A DNA stretch of 64,000 nucleotides from Nannobrachium achirus (Eukaryota > Chordata > Actinopteri > Myctophiformes > Myctophidae). The notes below the pieces were generated by a model. It saw only the letters and a list, made by a program, of their open reading frames with translations, was not told the origin of the DNA and made no database searches. Of this stretch, positions 25,464-33,046 are shown piece after piece (position 1 is the stretch's first letter; the number at the start of each line of letters is the position of its first letter). Position numbers and translations under genes: made by a program. The stretch is taken from NCBI GenBank assembly GCA_963921795.1, contig OY997658.1, positions 26,589,456 to 26,653,455 on the forward strand, read 5' to 3'.

Positions 25464-28400
25464 TGCCTGCACAACAGCGCCCCTCCTTTAACTTGTGTGG
25501 CCACTCAAGGTATTGCCAGGCTACAGACATACCCAGCCAGCCAGCCAGCCAGCCACATAGCCAGCCAGCCACAGACATACCTGTCTATTGGGAGCGCTTT
25601 CACCGCTCCAAAAAACTAAAGTTGTCCTTTAAATACTCTGAGCTGCCAAAGGGTCAGTGAATGTGGACTTGGCTGCAGTTAAATGGATCTGTGTGAAGGT
25701 CTTACAACACACCAGGGAGCGTTATGAATAAACAGTATTTCTATTCACATTGCTAACGCCTCATTCATGCAGGTTGATGCGTATACACGCAGTGCCAGTG
25801 GAACATTGACCTTGTTCTGGATAAAGACTTATGCTTTATCTTTGCATAGAACAGGGGTCTTCAACGTTTTCAGGCCAAGGACCCCTTATTTGAGAGAGAG
25901 AGATGAAGCAGGGACCCCCACAACCTTTTCACACTGCGAGGCGTTGTGAGCTTGTAGATCTGCTATTTTCGGCTAAAGTACTCAGAATATGGACCCTAGG
26001 GTTCAAGTGGTTAATATGAAAAAGGAGAAAAAAAGATTTGGAAGACCCCCTGTAGTAACTCTGATTACCCCCTAGGGGTCCCGTACCCCCTGTTGGAAGA
26101 CCCGTGGCATAGAATTTATGGTTTGTGTGGATGAACGCCCCCGGCAGATATGATCCTTGACCCTGATTACAATACCCATACTTAAAGCCCACCTCCTGTT
26201 CCTAGCTCCAAGCTCCAAGCCACAACTACAGTATATGCAAAAATAAATAGCGTGAAAGTCACATTTAAAATATATTGGTGACGCTTTGTTGGATTATAGT
26301 ATAACAGCACCAATGAAGGGTACAAGATTGGGATCTTGAACCCTGCTGTATACTTTGTTTAACAGGGTACCCCAGGGGTCCGCATCTGGCCCCCTCCCCT
26401 CTTCACTGAAAATAACCGTTGTGACTCATTGTGAGCTTGTAGATCTGCTGTTTCCACAGAATGAAAGGTTCATGTGCTTATAGAGCATCGCAGCGGAAGT
26501 GGTTTACTGGTCCCACTAAAAAATCTCCCATTCATTTTCACCATAGACTTTTACAAAAATATTTATAACAATTGTGTTAAGCCTAGAACCAAGCCATCCA
26601 GGATTGCAGTGAATCATGACGATAAAACCTTTGATCCTATGTGAAAACATATTTTAATATTAAATTATTTGATATACTACATTTAATAAATACACTTTGT
26701 TTAGCGATTTTCAAAATGTCCATGACCATACAACAAAGGTTGTATGGCCATGATTCACTGCAATCCTGGATGGCTTGGTTCTAGGCTTAAAATAATTGTT
26801 ATAAATATTTTCGTGAAAGTCTGTGAGGAAAATGAAAGTGAGATTTCTTTGAGGGACCAGTACAGTAAACCACGCCCACTGCGATGCTCTATTCACGTTA
26901 TTCCTGGCCCCGCCCCCGGCTTCCTGTTCATATCCTGAAATAGGCGGAGGCTGAAAAAGCTGGCCTGAAAAACATCATTTGGTTTCCTGTTGTCCTTGCA
27001 TTAAAGTGTCAGTAGTTGGCGTTCTAGGCTCTGGGCTCTGAATGTACCTGGGTTGCCATGCCAACTTATAATAAGCAATTTGTGTCTCTAAAAAATAGTA
27101 TAGTTGCTTATTGGGCTTATTTTCTAATATTTTTTAAACCAGTGGTTCCCAAATCTTTTCATATCAAGGACCCCAGATTAACATATTTGTCCACAGTCGC
27201 AGACCTCCATCTGAAAATATGTGGTGCCAGGGAACTCCACACAGATTTATGTTGTTAAAATGTTTCAAAAATATTAAAATTTATTTTTTCCCCCCTCAAT
27301 ATTCTTTTAACTCTCCCCACGCTTTGAACGATAACGCTCGCCCCATTTTTTACAGAAACTCGATGCCAATACGGCGCTCGTTCGGTTCGTTCGTCTGATG
27401 ACTGTAAGCTGATGAGGCGTCGCGCGGCCGTTTACTGTAAACACATTTTCCGCTGTGATGGTGTAAAAAATCCATTATGCGTTAGATCAACGGAGAACAA
27501 TTCACTTCCTTGTTGATTTCCTCTGGCCCGGAGGCTCTGTAGCCAGTGACTGCTCTGAATGTACGGCAACACATAGCAGGACAATTCACATTCATTCTCG
27601 CATGACGCCGCCCTCTGCTGCCTGGCAGACCAAAGTGCACTATTGCACAACCAAAAAAAATAAAAATAAATAAATAAATGTCTGTCTGTCTGTCTATCTA
27701 CTATAACGTCGCAAAGGTAAGCCGCTTTTTGATGGCGCCAGACCCAATAAATAAATAAATAATCTGGCAGTAGGAGAGTTAATAGCAAATATACAAGCTC
27801 ACAATGTGTCGCAATGTGACACATTGTGAGCTTGCTGATCTGCTATTTTCAATTGTAAATGTAAAGTAGTATAGCCTAGTTGCTTCTGTTGGGCTTATTT
27901 CTTTGGCAAAATCTGGCAACAGACAATTCCGTGTCACTTCCTTACTTGGGAGGAAGTGAAAAGATGTTTTTTGAAGCAGCACATAGAGAAAAACTCTCTA
28001 GCGCCCTCTATAAAAGAAAATGGCAGCCTCCGTAGAGAGGGCCAGGAATATGGTGAATAGGCAGAACAACTAGAAATAACACGTTTTCAGTTTGCTGCAC
28101 GCTGATCCATTTCTTCTTGTCATTTCAGGATTTTCTCTCACTGAAGTCCAAAAGAAACAGGCCATGCTGAACGCATGCAAAAGACACCACCATGCTGGGA
28201 AACCCAAAGGTATGCACAAGTTTACACACAAGTGCCCTGGAGAGTGACATAACGCAGTGTTTCTCAACCTTTTTTCTGCATGGGCACACTTTTCATGTCC
28301 CAAGAATCCATGGGCACACCAACATAATACGGGGGGTGTAAATATCGTCACTGTCTGGAAGAAACCTTGTATTTCCAAGTTTCAAATTTGTATGTTTCTT

Positions 28401-30362
28401 CGCAAAGTAAAGCTCTGCTTCATCAGACAAGGCTGTCGCACAACAGTAGTGAAAACAGCAGATCTACAAGCACACAACGCCTCGCGCCGCGAGGCATTGT
28501 CGGCTGTTTTCAGGGACCCTTCTCAGGGGCACACCAAAGGTCCCCAGGCACAGTGGTTGAGAAACACTGACATAACGGGATTGCACTGACAATGATCATT
28601 TAGTAGCTACTCGCTCGCCTCGCATGTTTCTGGGTTCTATCCTGGGGCATGAGTAGTAGGGATCGGATGATATGAAAATGTCATGTCACGATTATTGTGA
28701 CCAAAGATATTGCGATTTACGATATTGCGATAATCAAAATATCCACAACATCCATTATCCTGGCGCGGAACGTTTGCCAGCAGATCTACAAGCTCACAGC
28801 GCATCACGCTGCGACACCTTGTGAACTTGTAGATCGGCTATTCTTTGGCAAAGAGATTTGATAGAGAGTGAAAAAAGACTATTTCTACCAACCACTTTTT
28901 GTGGTCACATGGGTTAGATACTGGATTCTGATTGGCTTAAAACAGTGGTAAATCAGTCAACAACCTTGAGTTGGCTCATGGACCCCGCCCACTGTTGTGT
29001 TGCAGTTGTATAACTAAATAACCTTGCAAGTTACAACTGTGTTTTCTTTCATTTATATGGTAGAAGTGTTAGAAAAGCAATTTACCATTCGAGGGTCGTG
29101 GGTTGTTTGAAACAGTGGTAAATCAGCCAACAACCCACTCCCTCTCATGGTAAATGGCTTACATCAAGTATGTTATTTCCAGGTCCGTTTTACCAATTAA
29201 GAGGGTTTAAATGTTACCGGATATGTGTGGCGGAGAGAGTCGCAGCCCCAGCCTGAAGCCTCAAAATTCTAGTATCTGCTCTCGTTCCATAGGGATCTCC
29301 CTTTGGAGTAATGGTTAAGATATTGGACTTTCACGCGGGAGACCCGGGTTCGAAGCAGGGTGGGGAGGTTCGGATCACCTCCGTTACATTGGTGCCGTGA
29401 CCCGGATTCGGGCTTCCCCGTAGGAGGAGGTCAAAGGGGGGTGAGTGTGGCGGAGAGAGTCGCAGCCCCAGCCTGAAGCCTCAAAAGTCTAGTATCTGCT
29501 CTCGTTCCATAGGGATATCCCTTTGGAGTAATGGTTAAGATATTGGACTTTCACGCGGGAGACCCGGGTTCGAAACCGGGTGGGGAGGTCCGGATCACCT
29601 CCGTGACATATGCAGCTTGGCAAATAAAAGGTGAATTGATCCCAGTGCATGACGGAGGATAATTTCACCATACATTTTAATCTTATTTTGAAAAATTAAT
29701 TCATTTTAAAATAATAATAATTAAAACAAAACATTGGAAACACAAAATAAAGGGATATTTACTCACGACCCATATAAATGGGTCCATGACCCAAAAATAG
29801 GTCCTGTCCCACCGTTTGGGAAACAGTGTTCTAGCTGTTAACTCGTCCAGTGCCACCACTAGATGGAGCCCAACTCCTGCTCAATGGCCGAGATATGGTA
29901 GCCTGATAAATCAGTCCGCACATCACCACCCCCTGTTGGTGGGTGGTGTGTAGTGTGGACTGAACCCGGAGATATTTTATTTTATTTCAAGCTCGCCTAA
30001 AGAGGGGCGCATTGAATGGGCCAATCAGGGCTGTAGACTTGAGGCACGTGGTAGGCTGGTCCGGTCCCAGCCCCCTCCCTTCGGAGCTGTTCTGCCCACG
30101 TGAGAGTCCGTAGTGGACTCTGATTGGTGCTCTTCTGCCCACGTGAGCCGCTAGTGGACTCTGATTGGTCCGTGAAAACTGTCATGGCGGAGTCAGACTC
30201 GACTCGAATTCTTTTAATAAACTATACAATAGTGCCATTTCATTACGTTTTAATACCATTTTGCACTAACGTAAACATGCAGTCATATAATATGTTATGA
30301 GAAATAACGTATTTTTGCAATGTCACGCCACGTCGCCGTCGGCGACACACGGGGCTGTGTGT

Positions 30363-30418
<56 letters not shown>

Positions 30419-32127
30419 CGTCAATAGGCTTTACCCCGCCCCCGCTGAAGTAGAATCTCCGTCCCCAGGCTCAATCCCAAAACGAAGTGTGTGATAGAGT
30501 CTGACGCTTGCAGTCAGGCTAGAGATATGGCCCATTGACCAACGCTGTAGCTGCGCAAGCCCTGCGCAGCCGTGGCGTGCGCGATGACTTTCGTGCGTGT
30601 CCTCACTATGCGCCGGAAGGCCTTGGCTTTAATTGCCTCTAGGCTAATGTTATTGTTAAGCACATTTTTCGGCTATTTTGCCATGAATAAAGGCTGTCCT
30701 CTTCCAGAAAAGCATAGATTCAGAGAAAATGGGCTTCAAAGTTGGCCATCTGCATTGGATTACATTGAATAAATCAGCGGAATATGACGATACTAACGTT
30801 AGTAAACGTAGGACGACTGGGACCACCTACGTTTTCAAGAATCGGCTCACGGTAAGGACCAAAGCACAGCGTCGCTTGCCGACAAAAAGAGCCGAACTAG
30901 TTTGGGATCGGCACTCCAAATTGCGTCGCTAGCCGACAAATTAACTAGTTCGGGATAGGCACTAGAAGAGTTAACCAAGCCCAAAGAACCACGGTAGAGC
31001 AGTGAATTGGCCGTAGCCTGGTGGTCAAATCTGGGATAGCAACACTTCCGCATTTAAAACACTACTACTCGCGCTTGCTTCTATAATCTGAAACGCTAGC
31101 TATTGGCCAAGAGTTGGCCTTGATATTGAGGCCAACTCCTTATTTGGGATTCTTCTGGCAGACTTCCGGGTGCTTCAAGCGCCTCTGAGCAACTTTCATT
31201 GAAATGAATAGCTGGGGGTGGGGCAGTCCGTCCTCTAGTTTTTCTCTAAGGGATAGACGCACTTTATTCTTTGTGCAGCAGCCATTCATTGTAGCAGCTA
31301 TTCTGTGAAAAATCAAAGATCGCTAGCTGTCTTCTGCTCTGTATTTTGGTTCCTTTGCATGCACATAAACTCCAGTATCTCCTCAGCCGTGAATTCTATC
31401 AAATCATACGCTGCAACCGAGCTTGACGTCTGAGTTTTGTCCACGTTTGTCACTCAGTCATAATAACAGTTCAGCATGCGGTGGCACCTGAGCTTTCGCT
31501 GATTGTTTCGGCTGACAAAAGCATTAACGCCTTCGTCTTTTTATAAGCCCCTCATCCATGGAAAACAAATGCTGGGTATGTCCCCAAATATAATAGTGAT
31601 GGCCCTAGCGGTCCGGGCACTTAGTCGCTAATGTAGCCTGATAGCGCATTGCGGGTTCGAGTCCTGTTCCCGACGATCTATATGCTGCATTTCTCTCCCT
31701 ATCTCTCTCTCTCCCTGTTTCCAGTCCATTTCCAAGCCAAGCCAAACAAAATATCTAAAAAATATATATGCTATATATGGTAAATGAACACTCTCTGCCT
31801 CTATTTCCATTCCTGGGCTTTGGCCACTCAAGTATGCATAATGCAGAAACTTTGTTATATAATGCATGAGCCGGCGCTTTTCATTTTCTTTTTCTTGGGG
31901 CTTAAAGCATTAGCATTGGTATGCATTTTTAATCCATTCCTTTCTGCCTTTCTTCTGTTTTGTCCTCAGCCGTGACCAGGCCCTACTACGACTTTCTGCT
32001 GCGCCAGAAGCACCCGACTCTGCCCAGCGCGCTGCCCCAACAGCAGGTCTTCATGCTAGCCGAGCCCAAGCGCAAGACCTCCACCTTTTGGCACAACATC
32101 GGCAGACTGACGCCGTTCAAGAAGTAG
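12726..32127 (+). CDS. arhgef4: arhgef4-like Rho guanine nucleotide exchange factor (Asef), nine spliced exons, 5' incomplete
   Basis: Exons 12726-12905, 14490-14675, 16191-16370, 17252-17484, 19911-20040, 20656-20787, 21457-21706, 28129-28209 and 31970-32127 join in one open frame of 509 codons plus stop. Relative to the first visible residue, an SH3 domain spans about 5-60 ([19 protein letters not shown]), a Dbl-homology domain about 98-285 ([35 protein letters not shown]) and a PH domain about 300-420 ([23 protein letters not shown]). The tail ends [13 protein letters not shown]. Known family members are cytoplasmic exchange factors that load GTP on Rac1/Cdc42. Asef is kept inactive by SH3 contacts and activated by APC binding to its N-terminal region, which is not in view. 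The start [32 protein letters not shown] matches remembered ARHGEF4 better than ARHGEF9 (collybistin) or SPATA13. All introns are GT-AG. Alternative: a teleost-specific paralogue of arhgef4. Confidence 0.93.
13131..13256. repeat. tandem duplication of a 63-bp unit
   Basis: Two almost identical copies of the unit containing TACACTATACTATAAAGGGG lie side by side within the intron. Confidence 0.9.
13461..13520. repeat. (CT)n microsatellite
   Basis: A CT-rich run with a few CG interruptions, followed by CCCT repeats, within the arhgef4 intron. Confidence 0.95.
13928..14335. mobile_element. decayed hAT-type MITE (CAGTGGTTCTCAACC end)
   Basis: The left end is CAGTGGTTCTCAACC. The right end reads GGTTTGGGAACCCCTG. 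The palindromic core with GCAGATCTACAAGCAC arms is at about 14103-14143, within a piece related to the element at 3495-3765. No clear 8-bp duplication remains, so it may be a composite. Confidence 0.6.
14490..14675 (+). CDS. arhgef4: arhgef4 exon: SH3-DH linker and start of DH domain
   Basis: The acceptor is CGCCCCCAG and the donor is GTCAGT; phase 0 at both ends, 62 codons. It begins LRVNQDEP, an acidic linker of about 35 residues ([18 protein letters not shown]), and then enters the first DH helix at [20 protein letters not shown]. The linker differs from the mammalian one I recall, as expected for a less constrained segment, while LRVNQDE and the DH start are conserved. The donor GTCAGT is a weaker but acceptable form. 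Confidence 0.94.
14750..14965 (+). mobile_element. tRNA-derived SINE
   Basis: The tRNA-like head has an A-box region at GGTAGCGCTGTCGCCTCACGG and a B box at GGGTTTGATTCCC. It is followed by the body TGTGTGGAGTTTGCATGTTC, common in teleost SINEs. Confidence 0.8.
15155..15394. mobile_element. 240-bp TIR MITE with 9-bp target duplication
   Basis: The ends TAGCCTG and CAGGCTA are inverted. The direct duplication caggattac flanks the element (15146-15154 and 15395-15403). There is no coding capacity. The superfamily is not certain; the duplication length fits Mutator-like or hAT-like elements depending on where the ends are set. Confidence 0.82.
15395..16190. other. intron sequence with a decayed AAGTACTC-type repeat
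   Basis: The segment at about 15935-16110 resembles the dispersed fish repeat with GTACTC, AAGTAAAAGTAC and CAGAATGTCC motifs, also seen at about 13300-13365 and 41510-42035. No gene was found. Confidence 0.5.
16191..16370 (+). CDS. arhgef4: arhgef4 exon: DH domain, second segment
   Basis: It is phase 0 at both ends, with 60 codons from [13 protein letters not shown] to GCCFLEH; the donor is GTGAGC. The residues [12 protein letters not shown] form the second conserved DH segment that contacts the GTPase switch regions. The acceptor CGACGCAG has an unusually poor polypyrimidine tract (GTTTGGTCATACCGCGACGCAG). The sequence and phase fit to both neighbours leave little doubt about the boundary. 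Confidence 0.95.
16405..16830. mobile_element. two palindrome-bearing MITE remnants directly after a DH exon
   Basis: A hairpin with AATAGCAGATATGCAAGC arms lies at about 16453-16500, only about 85 bases from the exon donor. A second hairpin at about 16755-16812 sits in right-half sequence of the CAGGGGCGTCAC family. The termini are lost. Confidence 0.7.
16831..17251. other. AT-rich intron sequence, nothing recognised
   Basis: No repeat family or coding signal was recognised. The last 45 bases hold the pyrimidine tract of the next acceptor. Confidence 0.5.
17252..17484 (+). CDS. arhgef4: arhgef4 exon: DH domain core
   Basis: The acceptor is ATGATCCAG and the donor is GTGAGT. It starts in phase 0 and ends with two bases (AG) of an arginine codon completed by the next exon. 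It encodes [21 protein letters not shown] through [10 protein letters not shown]. The segment [21 protein letters not shown] is the strongly conserved CR3 helix of DH domains, which packs against the bound GTPase. All signature residues ([10 protein letters not shown]) are present, so catalytic exchange activity is expected. Confidence 0.96.
17709..18212. mobile_element. 504-bp fold-back MITE with TTAA duplication
   Basis: The flanking TTAA is duplicated (17705-17708 and 18213-18216). Inverted arms of about 100 bp (AGCAGAAATAAGCAGTTTTC near 17709 and its complement near 18193; GGCGGCTAACAATGCT near 17790 and its complement near 18110) surround a roughly 300-bp centre. A TTAA duplication fits piggyBac- or Kolobok-type elements. 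There is no coding capacity. Confidence 0.82.
18713..18909. repeat. (CTGT)n plus (CA)n microsatellites bracketing a short conserved spacer
   Basis: A CTGT tetranucleotide run (18713-18753) and a CA run of about 90 bases (18815-18909) bracket a short segment with GGGAGGGGCGCTGTTGCACA. The same arrangement occurs inverted at about 25390-25570, so the spacer and both microsatellites moved together as one repeat. Confidence 0.85.
18910..19910. other. intron; G-homopolymer and perfect short inverted repeat
   Basis: There is a run of about 22 G at 19338-19360. An inverted repeat with arms AAATATCATTACCTTC and GAAGGTAATGATATTT lies at about 19781-19837. No coding signal was seen until the next acceptor. 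Confidence 0.7.
19911..20040 (+). CDS. arhgef4: arhgef4 exon: end of DH domain and DH-PH junction
   Basis: The acceptor is TTCTCTAAG. The first base completes an arginine codon, followed by [43 protein letters not shown]. The donor is GTAAGC and the exon ends in phase 0. The helix [20 protein letters not shown] links DH to PH and is nearly invariant in the Asef/collybistin group. Confidence 0.96.
20120..20516. mobile_element. hAT-type MITE (CAGTGGTTCTCAACC family)
   Basis: The ends are CGGTGGTTCTCAACC and GGTTGAGAACCACTG. The target duplication is tgctaggg / tgctacgg (20112-20119 and 20517-20524), 7 of 8 matching. The palindromic core with GCAGATCTACATGCTCACAA arms lies at about 20254-20317. 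It is a sister of 35346-35779. Confidence 0.87.
20571..20655. repeat. (TG)n/(CGTG)n tract running into a splice acceptor
   Basis: TG and CGTG units run without interruption to the CGCGCAG acceptor of the next exon at 20655. The tract occupies the place of the usual polypyrimidine tract. Confidence 0.95.
20656..20787 (+). CDS. arhgef4: arhgef4 exon: first half of PH domain
   Basis: It has 44 codons in phase 0 at both ends; the donor is GTGAGT. It encodes [20 protein letters not shown] through [14 protein letters not shown], the first beta strands of the PH domain. The GEL and [12 protein letters not shown] strands match the family closely. The acceptor GCGCGCAG lies directly at the end of a TG/CGTG repeat, with no normal pyrimidine tract. 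Confidence 0.95.
20788..21456. other. short intron with MITE half-palindrome
   Basis: A 22-base inverted pair around GGTTTGTATTGTAAAG (about 21250-21312) continues into half of the palindromic core (CAAGCTTGTAGATCTGCTAT, about 21311). The acceptor follows about 130 bases later. Confidence 0.55.
21457..21706 (+). CDS. arhgef4: arhgef4 exon: second half of PH domain
   Basis: The acceptor is GGCTCGCAG and the donor is GTCAGG. It has 83 codons plus one base of a glycine codon completed by the next exon. It encodes [34 protein letters not shown] through [23 protein letters not shown]. The tryptophan in KQRWLRAF is the invariant PH C-terminal helix residue. The GC-rich codon use contrasts with flanking AT-rich repeats; a palindromic MITE core begins only about 10 bases beyond the donor. 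Confidence 0.96.
21715..21925. mobile_element. palindromic MITE core directly after the PH exon
   Basis: The hairpin at about 21768-21836 has AATAGCAGATATACAAGC arms and a GCGGCACCGAGTGCCGC loop. It is followed by the same GACCCGATTCTATAAGTGTC tail as at 4850. It matches 4735-4905 over its whole length. Confidence 0.75.
22045..23062. mobile_element. about 1-kb decayed TIR element with GAATATTCGAAT ends
   Basis: The left end, TAGAGCTGTGAAAGAATATT, and the right end, GAATATTCGAATGCCATTTT to TTGACAGGCCTA, are inverted relatives of each other. This style is common in fish hAT-like elements. No target duplication could be fixed and no open frame is credible. Confidence 0.5.
23310..23722. mobile_element. 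decayed TIR element with TAGGGATG / CATCCCTA ends
   Basis: The left end is TAGGGATGTTCGATATTATC and the right end is GATAATATCGCTGATCTCCC followed by ATCCCTA. They are inverted around an AT-rich core of about 370 bp. No clear target duplication was found. Confidence 0.55.
24003..25345. mobile_element. composite fold-back region
   Basis: A G-homopolymer lies at 24006-24021. Inverted pairs flank it in nested order: AAGGGTTCATATTTTAGATT (about 24558) against its complement near 25325; TTAAAATGTTTTCATTTGCT (24606) against a relative near 24905; and GGGGCATGCGTACAAGTGGC (24682) against its complement near 24850. A decayed repeat at 24290-24460 resembles a common fish repeat beginning CTTGCTGAAGGACA. 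No gene was seen. Confidence 0.55.
25390..25575. repeat. (GT)n plus CCAG repeats around a conserved spacer
   Basis: A GT run of about 70 bases is followed by the spacer CAACAGCGCCCCTCCTTTAA and CAGC/CAGCCACA repeats. It is the inverted counterpart of 18713-18909. Confidence 0.85.
25852..26106. mobile_element. hAT-type MITE (CAGGGGTCTTCAAC family), short form
   Basis: The ends are CAGGGGTCTTCAAC and GTTGGAAGACCCGTG. The 8-bp target duplication gcatagaa is perfect (25844-25851 and 26107-26114). Only the right half of the palindromic core is kept (GAGCTTGTAGATCTGCTATT at about 25948), so the copy carries an internal deletion. Confidence 0.9.
26478..26897. mobile_element. fold-back element with about 140-bp inverted arms
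   Basis: The left arm begins TATAGAGCATCGCAGCGGAA and the right arm ends GCGATGCTCTATT. The arms share the ATATTTATAACAATT and CCAAGCCATCCAGGATTGCA segments in opposite orientation. A TA at each outer edge suggests a TA target. One arm is also found at 1988-2112. Confidence 0.75.
27130..28128. other. intron; hAT-like left end and palindromic core
   Basis: A CAGTGGTTCCCAAATC end lies at 27141. AAATA/CTGT simple repeats are at about 27655-27700. A palindromic core with AGCAAATATACAAGCTCACA arms lies at about 27782-27853. No coding signal was found before the acceptor at 28128. Confidence 0.5.
28129..28209 (+). CDS. arhgef4: arhgef4 exon: C-terminal tail, first part
   Basis: The acceptor TTCTTGTCATTTCAG has a good pyrimidine tract; the donor is GTATGC. 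The exon starts with the last two bases of the glycine codon, reads [26 protein letters not shown], and ends one base into an alanine codon. In human ARHGEF4 as I recall it, the matching segment is FSITELQRKQAMLNAS..GKPKA, so orthology is well supported even in this less constrained region. Confidence 0.94.
28255..28569. mobile_element. hAT-type MITE 46 bases after an exon
   Basis: The ends are CAGTGTTTCTCAACC and GGTTGAGAAACACTG. The 8-bp duplication acataacg is perfect (28247-28254 and 28570-28577). The palindromic core with GCAGATCTACAAGCACACAA arms lies at about 28452-28512. It inserted just downstream of the donor at 28210. Confidence 0.93.
28650..29225. other. intron; palindromic core remnant
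   Basis: A decayed element beginning TAGGGATCGGATGATATG (28656) contains a palindromic core at about 28780-28845. A 20-bp sequence, AACAGTGGTAAATCAGYCAA, occurs twice (about 28941 and 29110). No gene was found. Confidence 0.5.
29226..29388 (+). repeat. 5' LTR of the TRIM
   Basis: It runs TGTGGCGGAGAGAGTCGCAG ... CTCCGTTACA. Differences from the 3' LTR include AAAATT for AAAAGT, GATCTC for GATATC and CGAAGCA for CGAAACC. Confidence 0.85.
29304..29356 (+). promoter_or_regulatory. tRNA-like Pol III A box and B box inside the 5' LTR
   Basis: An A-box-like tggagtaatgg lies at 29304-29314 and a B-box-like ggttcgaagc at 29347-29356, 43 bases apart start to start, within normal tRNA spacing. The interval reads like a degenerate tRNA body. 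The anticodon stem does not pair well, so it is tRNA-derived rather than a working tRNA. Confidence 0.55.
29446..29608 (+). repeat. 3' LTR of the TRIM
   Basis: It has the same length as the 5' LTR and ends CTCCGTGACA. It keeps the better B-box consensus. Confidence 0.85.
29524..29577 (+). promoter_or_regulatory. tRNA-like Pol III A box and B box inside the 3' LTR
   Basis: The A-box-like tggagtaatgg is at 29524-29534. The B box ggttcgaaacc at 29567-29577 fits the GGTTCGANNCC consensus exactly. The flanking CCGGG sequences could form a partial T-arm. Confidence 0.6.
29613..31599. other. intron; GT microsatellite and repeated GCCACGTG-type segment
   Basis: A GT run lies at 30355-30417. A sequence with TCTGCCCACGTGAG is repeated at about 30088 and 30130. 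GATCGGCACT/GTCGCTAGCCGACAAA motifs recur at 30868-30970. No exon was recognised. Confidence 0.55.
31600..31765 (+). mobile_element. tRNA-derived SINE
   Basis: The A-box region is at TAGCGGTCCGGGCACTTAG and the B box at GCGGGTTCGAGTCC (31651). The body TGCATTTCTCTCCCTATCTC resembles the tail of the SINE at 57889-58085. It ends in an AT-rich run about 200 bases before the last acceptor. Confidence 0.7.
31970..32127 (+). CDS. arhgef4: arhgef4 last coding exon
   Basis: The acceptor TTTTGTCCTCAG follows a strong pyrimidine tract. The first two bases complete an alanine codon; the exon then reads [51 protein letters not shown] and stops at TAG (32125-32127). The Asef/collybistin group shares the C-terminal FW.. 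I.RL.PF.K ending, which confirms this is the natural terminus. Confidence 0.97.
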
Positions 32128-33046
32128 AACGGCAAAAAACAAAACAAAAAAAGACACAAGCAAGGAGAAGGGGAGTGAGGGGGGGGAGGGGGGGGGGGGG
32201 GCTAGAAGACCCATCTGCTCGTGCCTGAACTGGTTCTTTTTTTTACGTCTCCCTCTTTTCTTTCCTGCCCGCGCCGTTTGCCCTAATATACTTATTGTAA
32301 AGATGAAGAAGATGATGATGATGATGATGGAGGAGGAGAAGGAGTGGGGATTTTTCTTTTCTTTGAGAAAGCACTTTATAGGTTGGTTAACAATCACACT
32401 TGAGAATGGTCTCCTGGAGACGTGTAATGCGTAATTTATACTCCATCGCGCCGTGGTGTTGCGCAAAGAAAATAGCCCATTTTCGCACCACACCGTTGTA
32501 CGAACAAGTATAAATCAAGATTAGAACGTTGGGGGAGAACGGACTATTGAATACCTACTACTACTACAACTACTACTACTACTATTACTACTACTACACC
32601 TTCAATCAAGCGTCGATTGGTACTAATCTACTACTGTACTGCTGCGAGCGACCACAGGACTGACGACTGTGCTGCCTCGGTGAAAAAGACGTTGCCTGTC
32701 GACAAAAATGTGTTTTTTTGTTGTTGTTGTTTTCTTTTTCACTGTTCTTTGGATTTATGTTTTGCCAACTGTTCACCGTGCCAGATGCGTCGAGTTTTTG
32801 TCTTTTTTTTCCTTTCTCTTTTTCGTACAGTATTTGTTTTATTCCGTGTCCACTTGTGATAAAAAAGGGAACAAAATCAAGGAGGGGATGGGATGAAGTT
32901 TCCTCCCGTATACTTCTCTCTTTGCGAAATAGTGTCGATAATCTCACCCTGAGTTCACGGTTTCAATGTTGTGTTTTGTTCTTCTTTTCCACATGGATTA
33001 TGATTTTCTTTTTCTTTTTTGTACATAATGAGGTCATGTGCAGGAC

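Larger units (their letters stand above)
29226..29608 (+). mobile_element. TRIM: miniature LTR retroelement with tRNA-like LTRs
   Basis: Two 163-bp direct repeats (29226-29388 and 29446-29608) begin TG and end CA and differ at about 6 positions. The 57-bp interior starts one base after LTR1 with TGGTGCCGTGACCCGGATTC (29390-29409), which complements the 3' end of vertebrate tRNA-His plus CCA at 19 of 20 positions as I recall that tRNA: a primer binding site. It ends with the polypurine tract caaaggggggtgag before LTR2. The target duplication tatg (29222-29225, 29609-29612) is perfect. There is no coding capacity, so mobilisation would need proteins from a full-length relative. Each LTR also contains A-box and B-box-like sequences. 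An alternative, a tandemly duplicated SINE, explains the PBS, PPT and TG..CA ends poorly. Confidence 0.85.

Noticed and set aside
29290-29365. A functional tRNA gene (Glu-like)
   Set aside because: A and B boxes exist, but the anticodon stem does not pair and the sequence lies in both LTRs of the miniature element; it is tRNA-derived at most.
12726-32127. arhgef9 (collybistin) or spata13 (Asef2) as identity
   Set aside because: These share SH3-DH-PH and the C-terminal motif, but the sequence at [34 protein letters not shown] and KPKAVTRPYY fits ARHGEF4 best from memory. Synteny or a tree would settle it.
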